DNA of 64,000 bases from the NCBI RefSeq assembly GCF_900096905.1, contig NZ_FMYI01000001.1:310001-374000 (forward strand), written 5' to 3'. This DNA comes from Pelagirhabdus alkalitolerans. Its GTDB lineage: Bacteria > Bacillota > Bacilli > Bacillales > Amphibacillaceae. A model generated the notes under the pieces. The model did no database searches. It saw nothing but the letters and a program-made list of their open reading frames with translations, and had not been told where the DNA came from. The position numbers and the translations under genes were made by a program. This document shows positions 17,256-26,544 of this stretch, in pieces; the stretch's first letter is position 1, and each line of letters begins with the position of its first letter.

Positions 17256-18206
17256 TCAGTACAAATCTTTATATTGATTTAACATCTGTTTTATTTCTTT
17301 ATGAATCTCTTGTTTTAATGTAGCAGGACCGATGACTTGTACATTCGTTCCCATACCAAGAATCCATCGCTTAATGGATTCTGAACCGTTTAAGGTTGCT
17401 TTAAAGCGGATCGCATTATTTTCTAAAGGTTCAATCACTTGATCAATACCATAAATTGATTCTTTTACCAAATTTGATGTCGGTGATTTGATGATTAATT
17501 CTACTTTTTGAGGTTCTTGAATAAACCCGAGCTTAGGAAACTGTTCCCGAATATCAAATGCTTGTGGAATCGTATAACGTTCTTTTTGTTGCTTTAGGCT
17601 ATGTATCCGAATAATTTTAAAGGTTCGCATCGCTTGTTTTAATTCGCAAAACGCCACACAATACATACTTTCATCATACACGACGAATGCATATGGATGG
17701 ATGGTTCGAGTTGTAACTTCACTTGTTGATGCTGCTTCATAAGCGATTAAAACTTTTCGTCTTTGACTAAATGCATCAAATAATTGTTTATAGTGTTCCG
17801 ACTCATTACCGATTTCTGTATTAATCAAATGATCGTTCGCAAAATAAAAATGTCGACTACTGAGCTCTTGATCACGTTGGAATGCTCTGATTTTTTCCAA
17901 GGCATTATTGAGCGTTGTTTCAAGATTCGGTTGCTTGGATAAATAAGATTGAATCGCAATTTGAAGCTCTTGAACTTCATCTGAGGTGAAGTTACGAATC
18001 GGTAGAATAGATCGCGAATCTAGAGAATACCCGCCGTTAATCCCACGTTCACTTTGAATATAGATTCCCGCTTTTTCTAATTCATCACGGTACACTCTAA
18101 CCATACGTGGTTTCACTTCTAACTCATCAGCTAAATCTTGAATCTTTACTTTAGGACGAGCCATTAACACTTGAATCATCTGTAAACAATTACTCACTTT
18201 ACTCAC
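17256..18206 (-). CDS. YafY-type HTH/WYL-domain transcriptional regulator
   Basis: A 316-residue regulator: an N-terminal HTH_11 winged helix (VKIQDLADELEVKPRMVRVYRDELE, residues about 20-45), a linker, a WYL domain (AYEAASTSEVTTRTIHPYAF region) and a WCX C-terminal extension. WYL domains bind nucleic-acid or nucleotide-like ligands and are common in regulators of stress and defence loci. The start is GTG with AGGGGAG seven bases upstream. It is monocistronic or leads into the DUF4352 gene, 63 bases downstream. The target is unknown; the divergent hydrolase gene at 18382 is the nearest candidate. Confidence 0.9.
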   Translation of the reverse strand: MSKVSNCLQMIQVLMARPKVKIQDLADELEVKPRMVRVYRDELEKAGIYIQSERGINGGYSLDSRSILPIRNFTSDEVQELQIAIQSYLSKQPNLETTLNNALEKIRAFQRDQELSSRHFYFANDHLINTEIGNESEHYKQLFDAFSQRRKVLIAYEAASTSEVTTRTIHPYAFVVYDESMYCVAFCELKQAMRTFKIIRIHSLKQQKERYTIPQAFDIREQFPKLGFIQEPQKVELIIKSPTSNLVKESIYGIDQVIEPLENNAIRFKATLNGSESIKRWILGMGTNVQVIGPATLKQEIHKEIKQMLNQYKDLY

Positions 18207-18381
18207 ATGACCACTCCCCTACATTTTTAACATGATATGGCTATTACTATTTTACCATTGAAACAAGTACTAAATATGTCACATTGTATGAAATTTCTAC
18301 CTCTTAATCATCTGCTTTTATTTTTTCAATTGTAAAGCTTATAATAGACATAACAGATTTGACGTGAAGGGAGTCACATAG

Positions 18382-19335
18382 ATGAATAAAAAAATGAAAG
18401 CAGCACTTGCCATTGGTCTTGGTACATCGGCAGGATTATTGATCACAAGTGGTCTATATTTTTATAATCAATCGGTAGGCCTTAAGAAAAAAATCGCCCA
18501 TCCTGATTATGATCCGATTAATGTCGTGCCAAATGACCCTTGGAAAGATGAAAAGGAATGGTTTCAGTCCGTTGATTCAGAATGGATGACTGTCACATCC
18601 AATGATCAGTTGCGTTTATCTGGTTTATTTATTCCAGCTAAAACAGAATCGAAAAAAATAGCAATCCTTGCTCACGGTTATAACGGAAACAATAAGGAGA
18701 TGGCACCTTTTTCTAAGTTATTTCATGATTTAGATTTTAATCTGTTATTGCCTGATGCAAGAGGACACGGAGAAAGTGAAGGGGATTATATTGGCTTCGG
18801 TTGGCCAGAAAGACGCGATTATCTCGTTTGGATTGACGAGCTCATTTCACGTTTCGGTGCATCAGCCGAAATTATTTTATACGGAATTAGCATGGGCGGT
18901 GCGACTGTACTAAACGTTAGTGGCGAAGACCTACCGACGAATGTTAAAGCAGTGATTTCAGACTGTGCATTTAGTTCGGTATCAAAGGAATTGGCGCACC
19001 AGTTAAGAACAAGTTATAAATTACCGCCTCATCCATTTATTCCGATGACAAGTTTTATCACTAAATTAAAAGCAGGCTATTGGTTCCATGAAGCCGCACC
19101 TGTTGAACAAGTTAAAAAGTCTGACACACCGACATTGATCATACACGGTGATGCGGATGACTTCGTGCCAACATCAATGGCTTACGACCTATATGAAGCG
19201 TTGAATACGTCGAAACAACTTTATATCGTTCCAGGTGCTAAACACACCTATAGTTACGTGACAGATAAACGGGCATATGAAGAAACAATAGAACACTTTT
19301 TAGATACACACATGGCGCGTACAGTTGAGTTTTAA
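18382..19335 (+). CDS. Alpha/beta hydrolase with N-terminal membrane anchor
   Basis: A 317-residue hydrolase resembling B. subtilis YqkD. An N-terminal hydrophobic helix (residues 7-28) could anchor it, with the catalytic domain outside. Catalytic elements are visible: the oxyanion loop LAHGYNGNN, nucleophile elbow GISMGG, the aspartate in IHGDADDFVP and the histidine in PGAKHTYSY. Substrate unknown. The start follows GAAGGGAGTCACATAG. It is divergent from the WYL regulator, separated by about 175 bases. Confidence 0.88.
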   Translation: MNKKMKAALAIGLGTSAGLLITSGLYFYNQSVGLKKKIAHPDYDPINVVPNDPWKDEKEWFQSVDSEWMTVTSNDQLRLSGLFIPAKTESKKIAILAHGYNGNNKEMAPFSKLFHDLDFNLLLPDARGHGESEGDYIGFGWPERRDYLVWIDELISRFGASAEIILYGISMGGATVLNVSGEDLPTNVKAVISDCAFSSVSKELAHQLRTSYKLPPHPFIPMTSFITKLKAGYWFHEAAPVEQVKKSDTPTLIIHGDADDFVPTSMAYDLYEALNTSKQLYIVPGAKHTYSYVTDKRAYEETIEHFLDTHMARTVEF

Positions 19336-19350
19336 TAGTAGTTAAAGACA

Positions 19351-19395
19351 AATAAAGACATCTCAATGTCCAATAGACGTTAAGATGTCTTTATT
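19351..19395. terminator. Bidirectional terminator between hydrolase and NIF3-like gene
   Basis: A perfect 13-bp stem (AATAAAGACATCT and complement) lies between two convergent genes. Confidence 0.85.
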
Positions 19396-19396
19396 G

Positions 19397-20239
19397 TTAT
19401 TGATAAAAATAATCAAAAGGTTCATCCGCTTCAACAAAATGAACAGGCACATCAGAAATTAAGGATTGGATCCATGGCACAATATTGCTCATACCTACTT
19501 CTTCACTTTTTTCATGACCAAGAATAATCATCGTTTTATTCATCCCCATCATGTACGCATCTCTCATGTAGGCACTGAGCGTCCATTCCGTGATATCACC
19601 GCAGATGACTGTATCTAAATTTTGTGAATTGACTAGCTTCATTGGATTTTTTTCATCTCCCAATCCTAGGCTACTCCCCCCAAGAAGGAGACCGACTCTT
19701 TTTGCAGACGCTTGTGGCGATCCAATATAACGAACGACTTCCATATTTAGCTTTTCTTTTATTACGGTTAATAGATCGTCAATTGTTGTTTCCGGAATAG
19801 CATAGCAAATATTTGCTCTCTCTAAAGGATTTTTACTTTGAGAGTCCCCCTTCAATTGGTAAGACTCCCAATTCATAACCTCATTAAAACCTTTATAAAT
19901 CAAATCTTCATGAGCGGCATGCATGTAATCATGGAAACGCCAAATCACCAGATTATGATTCTCAATTAACTGCCTTTTTTGTTTATAAACAGGATCGTTC
20001 TCCAACCAATGGTGGTCGTCACGCCCATTAAACCATGTCGGTTCATGAGTGATGATTAAATTGGCATTTTTTTTGATCGTCTGATGAATGACGTCAATCG
20101 TTGCCATGAATGTCGTCACAATGCCCGTCACCTCTTGAAACTCATCTCCTATAATAACCTTATCAACCGTATGATCACGATCAATTTGTGTAGCTTGAGC
20201 ACCTTCGCTTATTTGATTAATCACATCTATTATTTTCAT
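19397..20239 (-). CDS. NIF3-like (DUF34) dinuclear metal-centre protein
   Basis: A 280-residue member of the NIF3/YbgI family, which forms toroidal hexamers with a two-metal site. Likely metal ligands stand in ITHEPTWFNG, WRFHDYMHA and LGHEKSEE, separated by GDITEWTL. The family is widely conserved, but its substrate is unsettled. What is unusual is the place: the gene is directly downstream of a PTS IIBC gene (gap of about 25 bases), whereas NIF3 genes usually sit beside rpoD or tRNA-methyltransferase genes. The start is uncertain between GTG at 20248 and ATG at 20239; neither has a strong ribosome site. Confidence 0.85.
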   Translation of the reverse strand: MKIIDVINQISEGAQATQIDRDHTVDKVIIGDEFQEVTGIVTTFMATIDVIHQTIKKNANLIITHEPTWFNGRDDHHWLENDPVYKQKRQLIENHNLVIWRFHDYMHAAHEDLIYKGFNEVMNWESYQLKGDSQSKNPLERANICYAIPETTIDDLLTVIKEKLNMEVVRYIGSPQASAKRVGLLLGGSSLGLGDEKNPMKLVNSQNLDTVICGDITEWTLSAYMRDAYMMGMNKTMIILGHEKSEEVGMSNIVPWIQSLISDVPVHFVEADEPFDYFYQ

Positions 20240-20264
20240 TATTATCACATTTCTTTCTCTAAAT

Positions 20265-21689
20265 TTATTTAACCATCTCTTCTTTTGCAGATGGCGAAGA
20301 CTCTTTGGTGTTGGTTAAAAAGTAAGTCATAAGAGCTGCAACACCAAAAGCAATAAGACATCCGATAATCCCATGAATCAAATTAGCTGTTGTATGACCG
20401 GTAAATGCTAGTAAACTTAATAAATTGGTTAATGGAATTAAATTAAAGTGTCCCGAATTCATGATACCGAGATATAATCCACCCGCAAAACCACCTGTAA
20501 TCATACCAATCATAGGTTTTTTATAACGAATACCAATACCGTATAAACCCGGTTCACTCACGCCTGCTACAATCATCGATATAAAATAACCCCACGCCAA
20601 TGATTTTTCATCTTTGTTTCTTAGTTTTAGTGCGGCACCTAGACACATACCACCTACAGCGAAACTCGCAGCAGCTAGACCAGGTGCTACAAAACTTTCA
20701 CTACCGTTTGCTAAGAATGCCTCAATTAATGAAGCAATTAAAATAATATGCATCCCTGTTAAAACGAGTAATTGGAACAACGCACCGACCAGTGCAACAC
20801 CAATAAAGCCTACCACGCCTTCTAAACCTAATAAACCTTCACTGATACTTCGTCCGAGAATAGCACCTGCAGGCCCTAATACACTTAAAGTAATTGGCAA
20901 CATAACAACAATGGTTAATGACGGTGCTAAAATGCTCTTAAATGCACCAGGAATCGTATCATTAAAGTAACGCTCGACATATGACATGATCCAAACACTT
21001 AGGATAATCGGTAAAAGCGTATTTGAATAGTCTTGGACTAATGTTGGAATCCCGTAAACACTAAATGCGCTTCCTTCTTCAGCCAACTGAGAAAATGTAG
21101 GGTGCAACATAATGCTCCCAAGAAAGATACCCATAAGAGGCGATGCATTGAACTTTTTAGCTGATGTATACCCTATAATAATAGGAAAGAAGTAAAAGGT
21201 TGTATCACCAACAAACTGAGCTAACACATACAGATCACTTGTCTCACTTGCCCATCCCAACATTTCCGGTCCAATAACCGCTTCAATCAATTTAAAGAAT
21301 GCCGCCACAATAATAAGTGGAATCGCTGGTGTTAAACTACCAGAAAGGCCATCTAATATTTTAGCACCGACTTTTTTCACTGAAAACGAACTCTCTTTCG
21401 ATTCCGTTTTCTGTGAAGTTTGATCACCATCTGTAAACTCGGCTAATTGCTTAACTTCTTCATAAAGGTACGTAACTTCTTGACCCACTATAAGTTGAAT
21501 TTGCCCACCTGCACGTGTCACACCAATAATACCCTCAATTTCCTTTAAGTTATCATCATTTACATTGTCTTCAATTTTCAAATTCAGACGTAAGCGCGTC
21601 GCACAATGAGCAATATGGTCAATATTTTCTTTCCCACCAACTTCTTCTAACACTTTTTTTGCTGATGCTTTATAGTCTACTTTAGCCAT
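20265..21689 (-). CDS. PTS EIIBC, glucose-sucrose family
   Basis: A 474-residue sugar permease with an N-terminal IIB domain (phosphorylated Cys29 in HCATRLRL, residues 1-90) and a IIC membrane domain ending in the GVSEPGLYGIG loop and a C-terminal helix. There is no IIA domain, so it must borrow one, as sucrose, trehalose and MurNAc permeases do. Substrate is not clear from sequence. It heads an operon with the NIF3-like gene and has a LacI-type operator (21713-21726) between promoter region and start. The ATG follows TAGGAGGAAGTAAA. Confidence 0.92.
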   Translation of the reverse strand: MAKVDYKASAKKVLEEVGGKENIDHIAHCATRLRLNLKIEDNVNDDNLKEIEGIIGVTRAGGQIQLIVGQEVTYLYEEVKQLAEFTDGDQTSQKTESKESSFSVKKVGAKILDGLSGSLTPAIPLIIVAAFFKLIEAVIGPEMLGWASETSDLYVLAQFVGDTTFYFFPIIIGYTSAKKFNASPLMGIFLGSIMLHPTFSQLAEEGSAFSVYGIPTLVQDYSNTLLPIILSVWIMSYVERYFNDTIPGAFKSILAPSLTIVVMLPITLSVLGPAGAILGRSISEGLLGLEGVVGFIGVALVGALFQLLVLTGMHIILIASLIEAFLANGSESFVAPGLAAASFAVGGMCLGAALKLRNKDEKSLAWGYFISMIVAGVSEPGLYGIGIRYKKPMIGMITGGFAGGLYLGIMNSGHFNLIPLTNLLSLLAFTGHTTANLIHGIIGCLIAFGVAALMTYFLTNTKESSPSAKEEMVK

Positions 21690-21712
21690 TTTACTTCCTC
21701 CTACTAAGTTTT

Positions 21713-21726
21713 TAGAACCGGTTCCA
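21713..21726. promoter_or_regulatory. LacI-type operator upstream of the PTS operon
   Basis: TAGAACCGGTTCCA has a perfect 10-bp palindromic core GAACCGGTTC with the CG centre typical of LacI-family operators. It agrees at 12 of 14 positions with the site at 23814-23827 and lies 24 bases before the PTS start codon. Confidence 0.8.
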
Positions 21727-21799
21727 ATTGTGGGTAAAAAGAACCTTGCCTTTTTACTTTATTGATATGACAAGCCTTCTTCATGGTATAAATTTAATC

Positions 21800-22792
21800 T
21801 TAATTATTATTTCTAACACTTTCGCGTTCGACTAATTTCATTTCTACATCATCTACATTTCCAAGCGCCTCATCATTAATGAGTTGAATCATATCTTGAA
21901 CAACCAATTCAGATAGGCGTTTGTAATCAAACGAAACTGTTGTCAATCCTGGCGATATAACACTTGAAAAGTCGTAGTTACCAAAGCCAATAATGGATAA
22001 GTCTTCTGGGATCAAATAGTCTTGTTCTTTTAAATATTGAATCAGTCCCATTGCTATTCGGTCAGTAGCACAAACAGCAACTGTCGCAGCTTCCGCTAAG
22101 ACTTTTCTTCCTTGTTCATAGCCTGCTTCAAATGTATAACCTGTTTTGTAATTTAAAATTGAGACCGATTTATTCTTTTGATCAAAATAATCCATTACTC
22201 CTTTTTTCCGATGAAAGCCAACCTCTCGATCCTCTTCACTCGGACCTAAATAAGCAATATTTTCATGACCCATCTTATCAATGTATTCTCCTACTAGATG
22301 ACCCGCGCGAACGTTATCGATTTTTCTATACGGAATGTCTTGAGACTCTTGTCCAACTAATATGACAGGAATATCCATTCCCTTAATCACTTCTCGATGC
22401 TTCTCAGTAATATTATCAGTACCTAAAATAATGCCATCTACACCTTGTCGATTCAGTGTCAATAAATCTTCAATCTCTTGTTCAAGACTATTACTTAAAC
22501 TTTCAATCGTGATCAGCGGATAATAGTCTGCTTCTCTTAATTGTTCATTGATAACTTCAAGCATTTTTCCTACACTGACCGATTGAATTCCTTTAAATAC
22601 AACGCCTATCATTCTTGTTTTCTTACGTTTAAGGCTACTTGCAAATAAATTTGATTCATAGCCGGTTTCTGTTATGACCCGTCTAATTTTATCAGCTGTT
22701 GTTTTACTCACAGATCCACCATTCAAAAATCTGGATACTGTACTTTTAGAGACATGACTCATGCGTGCTATATCATTTATCGTTACTTTCAT
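21800..22792 (-). CDS. LacI-family transcriptional repressor
   Basis: A 330-residue regulator with the LacI helix-turn-helix at residues 1-50 (TINDIARMSHVSKSTVSRFLNG; the YESNLFASSLKRKK hinge follows) and a periplasmic-binding-type sensor domain to residue 325. It stands between the PTS operon and the esterase gene, all on one strand, and both targets carry a matching CCGG-centred palindrome, so it is very probably their repressor. The inducer should be the transported sugar or its phosphate. The ATG follows ATAGGAGGTTACTTTTCT. Confidence 0.93.
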   Translation of the reverse strand: MKVTINDIARMSHVSKSTVSRFLNGGSVSKTTADKIRRVITETGYESNLFASSLKRKKTRMIGVVFKGIQSVSVGKMLEVINEQLREADYYPLITIESLSNSLEQEIEDLLTLNRQGVDGIILGTDNITEKHREVIKGMDIPVILVGQESQDIPYRKIDNVRAGHLVGEYIDKMGHENIAYLGPSEEDREVGFHRKKGVMDYFDQKNKSVSILNYKTGYTFEAGYEQGRKVLAEAATVAVCATDRIAMGLIQYLKEQDYLIPEDLSIIGFGNYDFSSVISPGLTTVSFDYKRLSELVVQDMIQLINDEALGNVDDVEMKLVERESVRNNN

Positions 22793-22881
22793 AGAAAAGT
22801 AACCTCCTATAATAAATTAAAAACCAAGTTTTTCATGGTTAATAGTTTATCATAGAAAAGATCATTTAAGCATCCTTCACT

Positions 22882-23784
22882 TTAATCTTCTAAGTGACGG
22901 TTTAAAAATTGAATCATGGTTTGAATGACAGCGTCACAGTAAAATAAACTACCACCGTGATCCGCATCATCCACACAATACATCTCAGCATCGATATTCG
23001 CGGATTGACAATACTCAAAAAGTTGGACACTTTGTTCGAATGGGACGACTGTATCTTTATTGCCATGCATAATCAAAAGTGGTGGATATGTTTTAGCATT
23101 ATCAAGATAATGGATGACAGACGCTTCCTCTGCTTTTTCAACATGTTCAATTGGTTTTTTGCCACCTATTAATAATGCTTCCGGACTATCTGATAACGTA
23201 TGATCGATCGCTGATTCTGCATCTGCAATTGAGACAATATCAACGACACCATATAAATCAATGCACCCTTTAATCGGTGGTAATGGTTCAGTTGAGACAT
23301 CGAGTTGATCTGTGTTCCATGTTGCCCAACACATAAGCGCCGTATGACCGCCACTCGAATCACCTGATATAAACGTATTTTCCATATCAATACCTAACTT
23401 ATCAGCATGACGATTCAAATAACGGATCGCCATTTTGGCATCTTCTACATGTGATGGAAATGTTGCTTCGGGTAAAGGTAAGTATTCTACAATTGCCAAA
23501 ACATACCCGCTCGTCACAATGTCTTTAAAATCTAAAATCTGACCATTTAAGTTTTGTTCAAACCAAGCCGATCCTTGCACATGCATGATAAGTGGATATA
23601 TCTTTTTTTCATGATGGTAATCCGGATAGACCATGCGAATCCTTAGATCTCTGCCACCTTTCGTTTGATAAACGAGGTCATCACGCTCCATTTTCGCTCT
23701 AATATGCTGATGATCACCTTGAATCATTTTCATACCCTTTGCTGTAGCCTTAGACTTTGGCATGTCTTTATAATCGTACTTCAT
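22882..23784 (-). CDS. Alpha/beta hydrolase, esterase/lipase type
   Basis: A 300-residue cytoplasmic esterase-like protein with an oxyanion segment HVQGSAW, nucleophile elbow GDSSGGH, catalytic aspartate in HGNKDTVVPF and histidine in DDADHGG. The arrangement resembles BD-FAE and sugar-ester deacylases. It is expressed from its own promoter under the LacI operator at 23814, so its substrate is likely an acylated or esterified form of the sugar taken up by the PTS. The ATG at 23784 lies 20 bases after AAGGAGG, which is too far; an in-frame AUC at 23796 lies 8 bases after it and may be the real start. Confidence 0.87.
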   Translation of the reverse strand: MKYDYKDMPKSKATAKGMKMIQGDHQHIRAKMERDDLVYQTKGGRDLRIRMVYPDYHHEKKIYPLIMHVQGSAWFEQNLNGQILDFKDIVTSGYVLAIVEYLPLPEATFPSHVEDAKMAIRYLNRHADKLGIDMENTFISGDSSGGHTALMCWATWNTDQLDVSTEPLPPIKGCIDLYGVVDIVSIADAESAIDHTLSDSPEALLIGGKKPIEHVEKAEEASVIHYLDNAKTYPPLLIMHGNKDTVVPFEQSVQLFEYCQSANIDAEMYCVDDADHGGSLFYCDAVIQTMIQFLNRHLED

Positions 23785-23813
23785 ATCAAATTCGATACAA
23801 ATTACCTCCTTTT

Positions 23814-23861
23814 TGGTACCGGTTCCATTTTAGTTTAATCCTAAGTAGCCTACCTTGTCAA
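23814..23861 (-). promoter_or_regulatory. Promoter and LacI operator of the esterase gene
   Basis: On the minus strand TTGACA (23861-23856) and TAAACT (23837-23832) are 18 bases apart. The near-perfect palindrome TGGTACCGGTTCCA (plus strand, 23814-23827) follows the -10 box and covers the expected start point, so a bound repressor would block transcription. Confidence 0.75.
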
Positions 23862-23893
23862 GACATAACTGAAAACGATTTCTTATTTTTCAT

Positions 23894-23983
23894 CTATATA
23901 ATAAGATAAACCAAAATTCCTGCTGTTAACATGAGAACCACAAACACTGGCATCACAACACCGATGAAAGTTGAAACATTCAT
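23894..23983 (-). CDS. 29-residue single-helix membrane peptide
   Basis: An open frame of 29 codons (begins MNVSTFIGVVMPVFVV) is almost entirely one hydrophobic helix ending in Ile-Ile. Its ATG overlaps the stop of the upstream gene in an ATGA arrangement, which suggests translational coupling. No family is recognised. Confidence 0.5.
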   Translation of the reverse strand: MNVSTFIGVVMPVFVVLMLTAGILVYLII

Positions 23984-24180
23984 TTTATGAACGAACGATT
24001 AACAATTAGAAACGAAAAAGCACCGATCAAAAAGACCTTCATAGCTAAGTATAGATGTCTAACTGCAAACTCACCAAACGCAACCTGAGCAAATAACCAT
24101 CCACTTAAAATGATTCCTAGATACATAATCATTTGCTTAAATGAGATTTGATCCGCTTCTTTTTTCAGCTTTAACCCCAC
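23980..24180 (-). CDS. Small two-helix membrane protein, function unknown
   Basis: A small protein of up to 66 residues with two hydrophobic helices (QMIMYLGIILSGWLFAQV and LAMKVFLIGAFSFLIV) joined by a short charged loop, and a basic N-terminus. It is probably expressed with the 29-residue peptide, whose start overlaps its stop. The start is unclear: the GTG at 24180 has no ribosome site upstream because AAGGTGGGG overlaps it, while a CTG at 24168 lies at ideal distance from that site. Confidence 0.6.
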   Translation of the reverse strand: MGLKLKKEADQISFKQMIMYLGIILSGWLFAQVAFGEFAVRHLYLAMKVFLIGAFSFLIVNRSFIK

Positions 24181-24306
24181 CTTTATGCCGTTTGATTTGT
24201 CAATATATAACTATTTTAGTATAACACATTTTGGACGCGTTACCGTTAAGATCATGTTATAATATGGTTGTAAAGGCATTATACTTGTATTTGAGGAGGT
24301 TTATTT

Positions 24307-24825
24307 ATGGAAGACAAGTTACACATTCGACCACTTGAAAAAGACGATTTAGAATTCATTTATAAAATGAGAACCAATCCTGAAGTCATGGATTATTGGT
24401 GTGAAGAGCCGTACACAACAAAAGAAAAGTTAACGAAAGAATACGAAGAGCATATTAATTCCCGTTCTCACCGTGCATTTATTTTGTATCATGCAAATGA
24501 TAAAGTGGGTTTTCTTGCACTTTATGGCATTGATTCGCGACATAGAAATGCAGAGTTTGCTATTATGTTTGACCCTGCTCAGCACGGAAAAGGTTATGCG
24601 AAAAAAGCAACGCGAATCATGGTTGATTATGCCTTCAATCAATTAAATTTAAACAAATTATCCTTAGAAGTCGTGAAACAAAACGAAAAAGCGATTCATA
24701 TCTATGAATCAGTTGGTTTCAAAGTTGAAGGCGACCTTAAACAACATTACTTCGTCGACGGTGAATACTGTGACGGATTAATGATGGGGTTATTAAGAGA
24801 GGACTACCTTAAACAATCTCATTAG
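24307..24825 (+). CDS. speG: Spermidine N-acetyltransferase-like GNAT protein
   Basis: A 172-residue GNAT enzyme closely resembling SpeG: LHIRPLEKDDLEFIYKM at the start, MDYWCEEPYTT, the CoA-binding PAQHGKGYAKKATRIMVDYAF, and EKAIHIYESVGFKVEGDL. SpeG acetylates spermidine and spermine and protects against polyamine toxicity; it forms dodecamers. The ATG follows TGAGGAGGTTTATTT. It is transcribed alone and ends at a bidirectional terminator. Function by family is strong, although some SpeG-like proteins act on other amines. Confidence 0.88.
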   Translation: MEDKLHIRPLEKDDLEFIYKMRTNPEVMDYWCEEPYTTKEKLTKEYEEHINSRSHRAFILYHANDKVGFLALYGIDSRHRNAEFAIMFDPAQHGKGYAKKATRIMVDYAFNQLNLNKLSLEVVKQNEKAIHIYESVGFKVEGDLKQHYFVDGEYCDGLMMGLLREDYLKQSH

Positions 24826-24829
24826 AAAC

Positions 24830-24876
24830 AAAAAACGAGCCGCCATCTGAATCAATCAGATGACGGCTCGTTTTTT
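24830..24876. terminator. Bidirectional terminator after speG
   Basis: AAAAAACGAGCCG and CGGCTCGTTTTTT, extended by CATCTGA/TCAGATG with one mismatch, sit between convergent genes. Confidence 0.9.
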
Positions 24877-24892
24877 ATAAATAAATTTACAG

Positions 24893-26464
24893 TTAATGTG
24901 TTACGATGAAGTTGGTTTTTAGTTCTGGTATCACATACGGGTGGCGTGTAAAATAATCAACTAACAATTCCGTCATGTCAGTCTGTATCTCCTTAATGAT
25001 TCGTTTATTTTTAAACATATCAAAATCCCCACCACCGCTAGCTCGGTAATTATTCATCACAACTTCAAAATCGTCATTTTCTTTGATTGGAACATTTAAA
25101 TAATGAAGCTTAGTGACACGCTGACCCTCAGGTTTGCTGATGTCTAGTTGATAATCAATCCCTGCCCACATGTCATAGTTATAGGGTGCTGGTTTTGGAT
25201 AAAGATAAGTTGGATTTATCACTAATTTATTATGATCATCTACTTTAAAATAGTTTGCTGATTTTTCAAGTGCTTGTTTAATGTCTTTACCTGTAAGCTC
25301 AAGAACGACTAACGTATTAGGGTAAATATAATTATTCACGATCTCACGCATGGTCACCGCTCCCTTGAAACCTGGTGACTCGTCATGAAACAAACTCGTT
25401 AATGAAATATCAACATTTGCTTCTTCCATCTGAACTTGATTAATAAATGCAATCAAGGGGTGTGTTGATAACCTCAAGTTAAATGGATCCTTAACTGATA
25501 AATCCCCATCAATATGACCAATAGGCTGATCAAGCCATGTTTCGGTATCGTGATGCGCTTGATGTGCTGCGATTAAAATCTCAGGTGATGCAGGTGTTGC
25601 CTCCTCTACTGGAACTAGTTCACATTCTTTATCTTGAACCATCCAACCTGATGACGTTTTTGTTAAATGAACGGTTACTTTACCTAGAGACTCACCGTTA
25701 ACACCAGGTTGTATAACTGCTGTTTGATCAATAACTTCAGCTAGTTTTCGGTGCTGGTGGCCTGTTAAAAGGACATCAATCCCATCAATTTCGTTTAGCA
25801 AAAGATAACCTTGGTTTTCTCCAGTTTGTGCCTCTGTTAGTTCTCCAGTAGCTAAGTCTCGTTCAAAACCTCCATGGTAACTTACAATTAATAAATCAAT
25901 CGCTTCATTTTCTTGAATATAAGTCACCCATCTCTTCGTCGTCTCATACGCATCTTGAAATTCAAGGTGTTCTATGTGATCAGGTTTTTCCCAATTGGGG
26001 ATGTAGTGTGTTGTGATCCCCAAAATCGCAACACGCAAGCCGTTTTCTATTTGCTTAATGATATAAGGTTTATAACGTGGTTTGTGATATTCTCGATCAA
26101 TAATATTCGCTGATAACCACGGAAATCGAGAAGCATTAACTGCATCATCTAATGCTTGACTCCCAAAATTAAATTCATGATTGCCGATCACGGATGCATC
26201 AAATTCCAATTGATTCATCGCTTTTATAATTGGGTTTCTAGGTAGACTTGCATTGTGATAATGGTACATCATCGGAGACCCTTGTATGACATCTCCATTA
26301 TCTATTAACAACGAATCTTGAGCTTTTGCTCGTTCATTCCTAATCAGTGTCGCTAGTTTAGCAAGCCCAAGAGGTTGATTTGTATTCCCTCGGTATGTTG
26401 TTGGATAAACGTGTCCGTGGATATCGCTTGTTGCGAGTATAGTGATGGTATGTCTATCTAACAT
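24893..26464 (-). CDS. Bifunctional 5'-nucleotidase/metallophosphatase (YunD-like)
   Basis: A 523-residue two-domain hydrolase. The N-terminal calcineurin-like metallophosphatase domain shows ATSDIHGH, DNGDVIQGSP, GNHEFNFG and LLTGHQH, which bind two metals; the C-terminal 5'-nucleotidase domain shows SLTSLF, LELTGKDIKQALE and NYRASGGGDFDMF. Family members hydrolyse nucleotides, 2',3'-cyclic nucleotides or UDP-sugars. There is no signal peptide, unlike the secreted versions, so a cytoplasmic role is likely. An upstream extension of the frame is rejected because AGAAGGGGTG precedes the ATG at 26464. It is divergent from phnD, whose Pho-box-like repeats could serve both. Confidence 0.9.
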   Translation of the reverse strand: MLDRHTITILATSDIHGHVYPTTYRGNTNQPLGLAKLATLIRNERAKAQDSLLIDNGDVIQGSPMMYHYHNASLPRNPIIKAMNQLEFDASVIGNHEFNFGSQALDDAVNASRFPWLSANIIDREYHKPRYKPYIIKQIENGLRVAILGITTHYIPNWEKPDHIEHLEFQDAYETTKRWVTYIQENEAIDLLIVSYHGGFERDLATGELTEAQTGENQGYLLLNEIDGIDVLLTGHQHRKLAEVIDQTAVIQPGVNGESLGKVTVHLTKTSSGWMVQDKECELVPVEEATPASPEILIAAHQAHHDTETWLDQPIGHIDGDLSVKDPFNLRLSTHPLIAFINQVQMEEANVDISLTSLFHDESPGFKGAVTMREIVNNYIYPNTLVVLELTGKDIKQALEKSANYFKVDDHNKLVINPTYLYPKPAPYNYDMWAGIDYQLDISKPEGQRVTKLHYLNVPIKENDDFEVVMNNYRASGGGDFDMFKNKRIIKEIQTDMTELLVDYFTRHPYVIPELKTNFIVTH

Positions 26465-26544
26465 GAGATTCGCACCCCTTCTGTTTTGACCGTATTTCAC
26501 TTTAGTATAAACGCGAACTATCGAACAAAACAATGCATTTTTTG

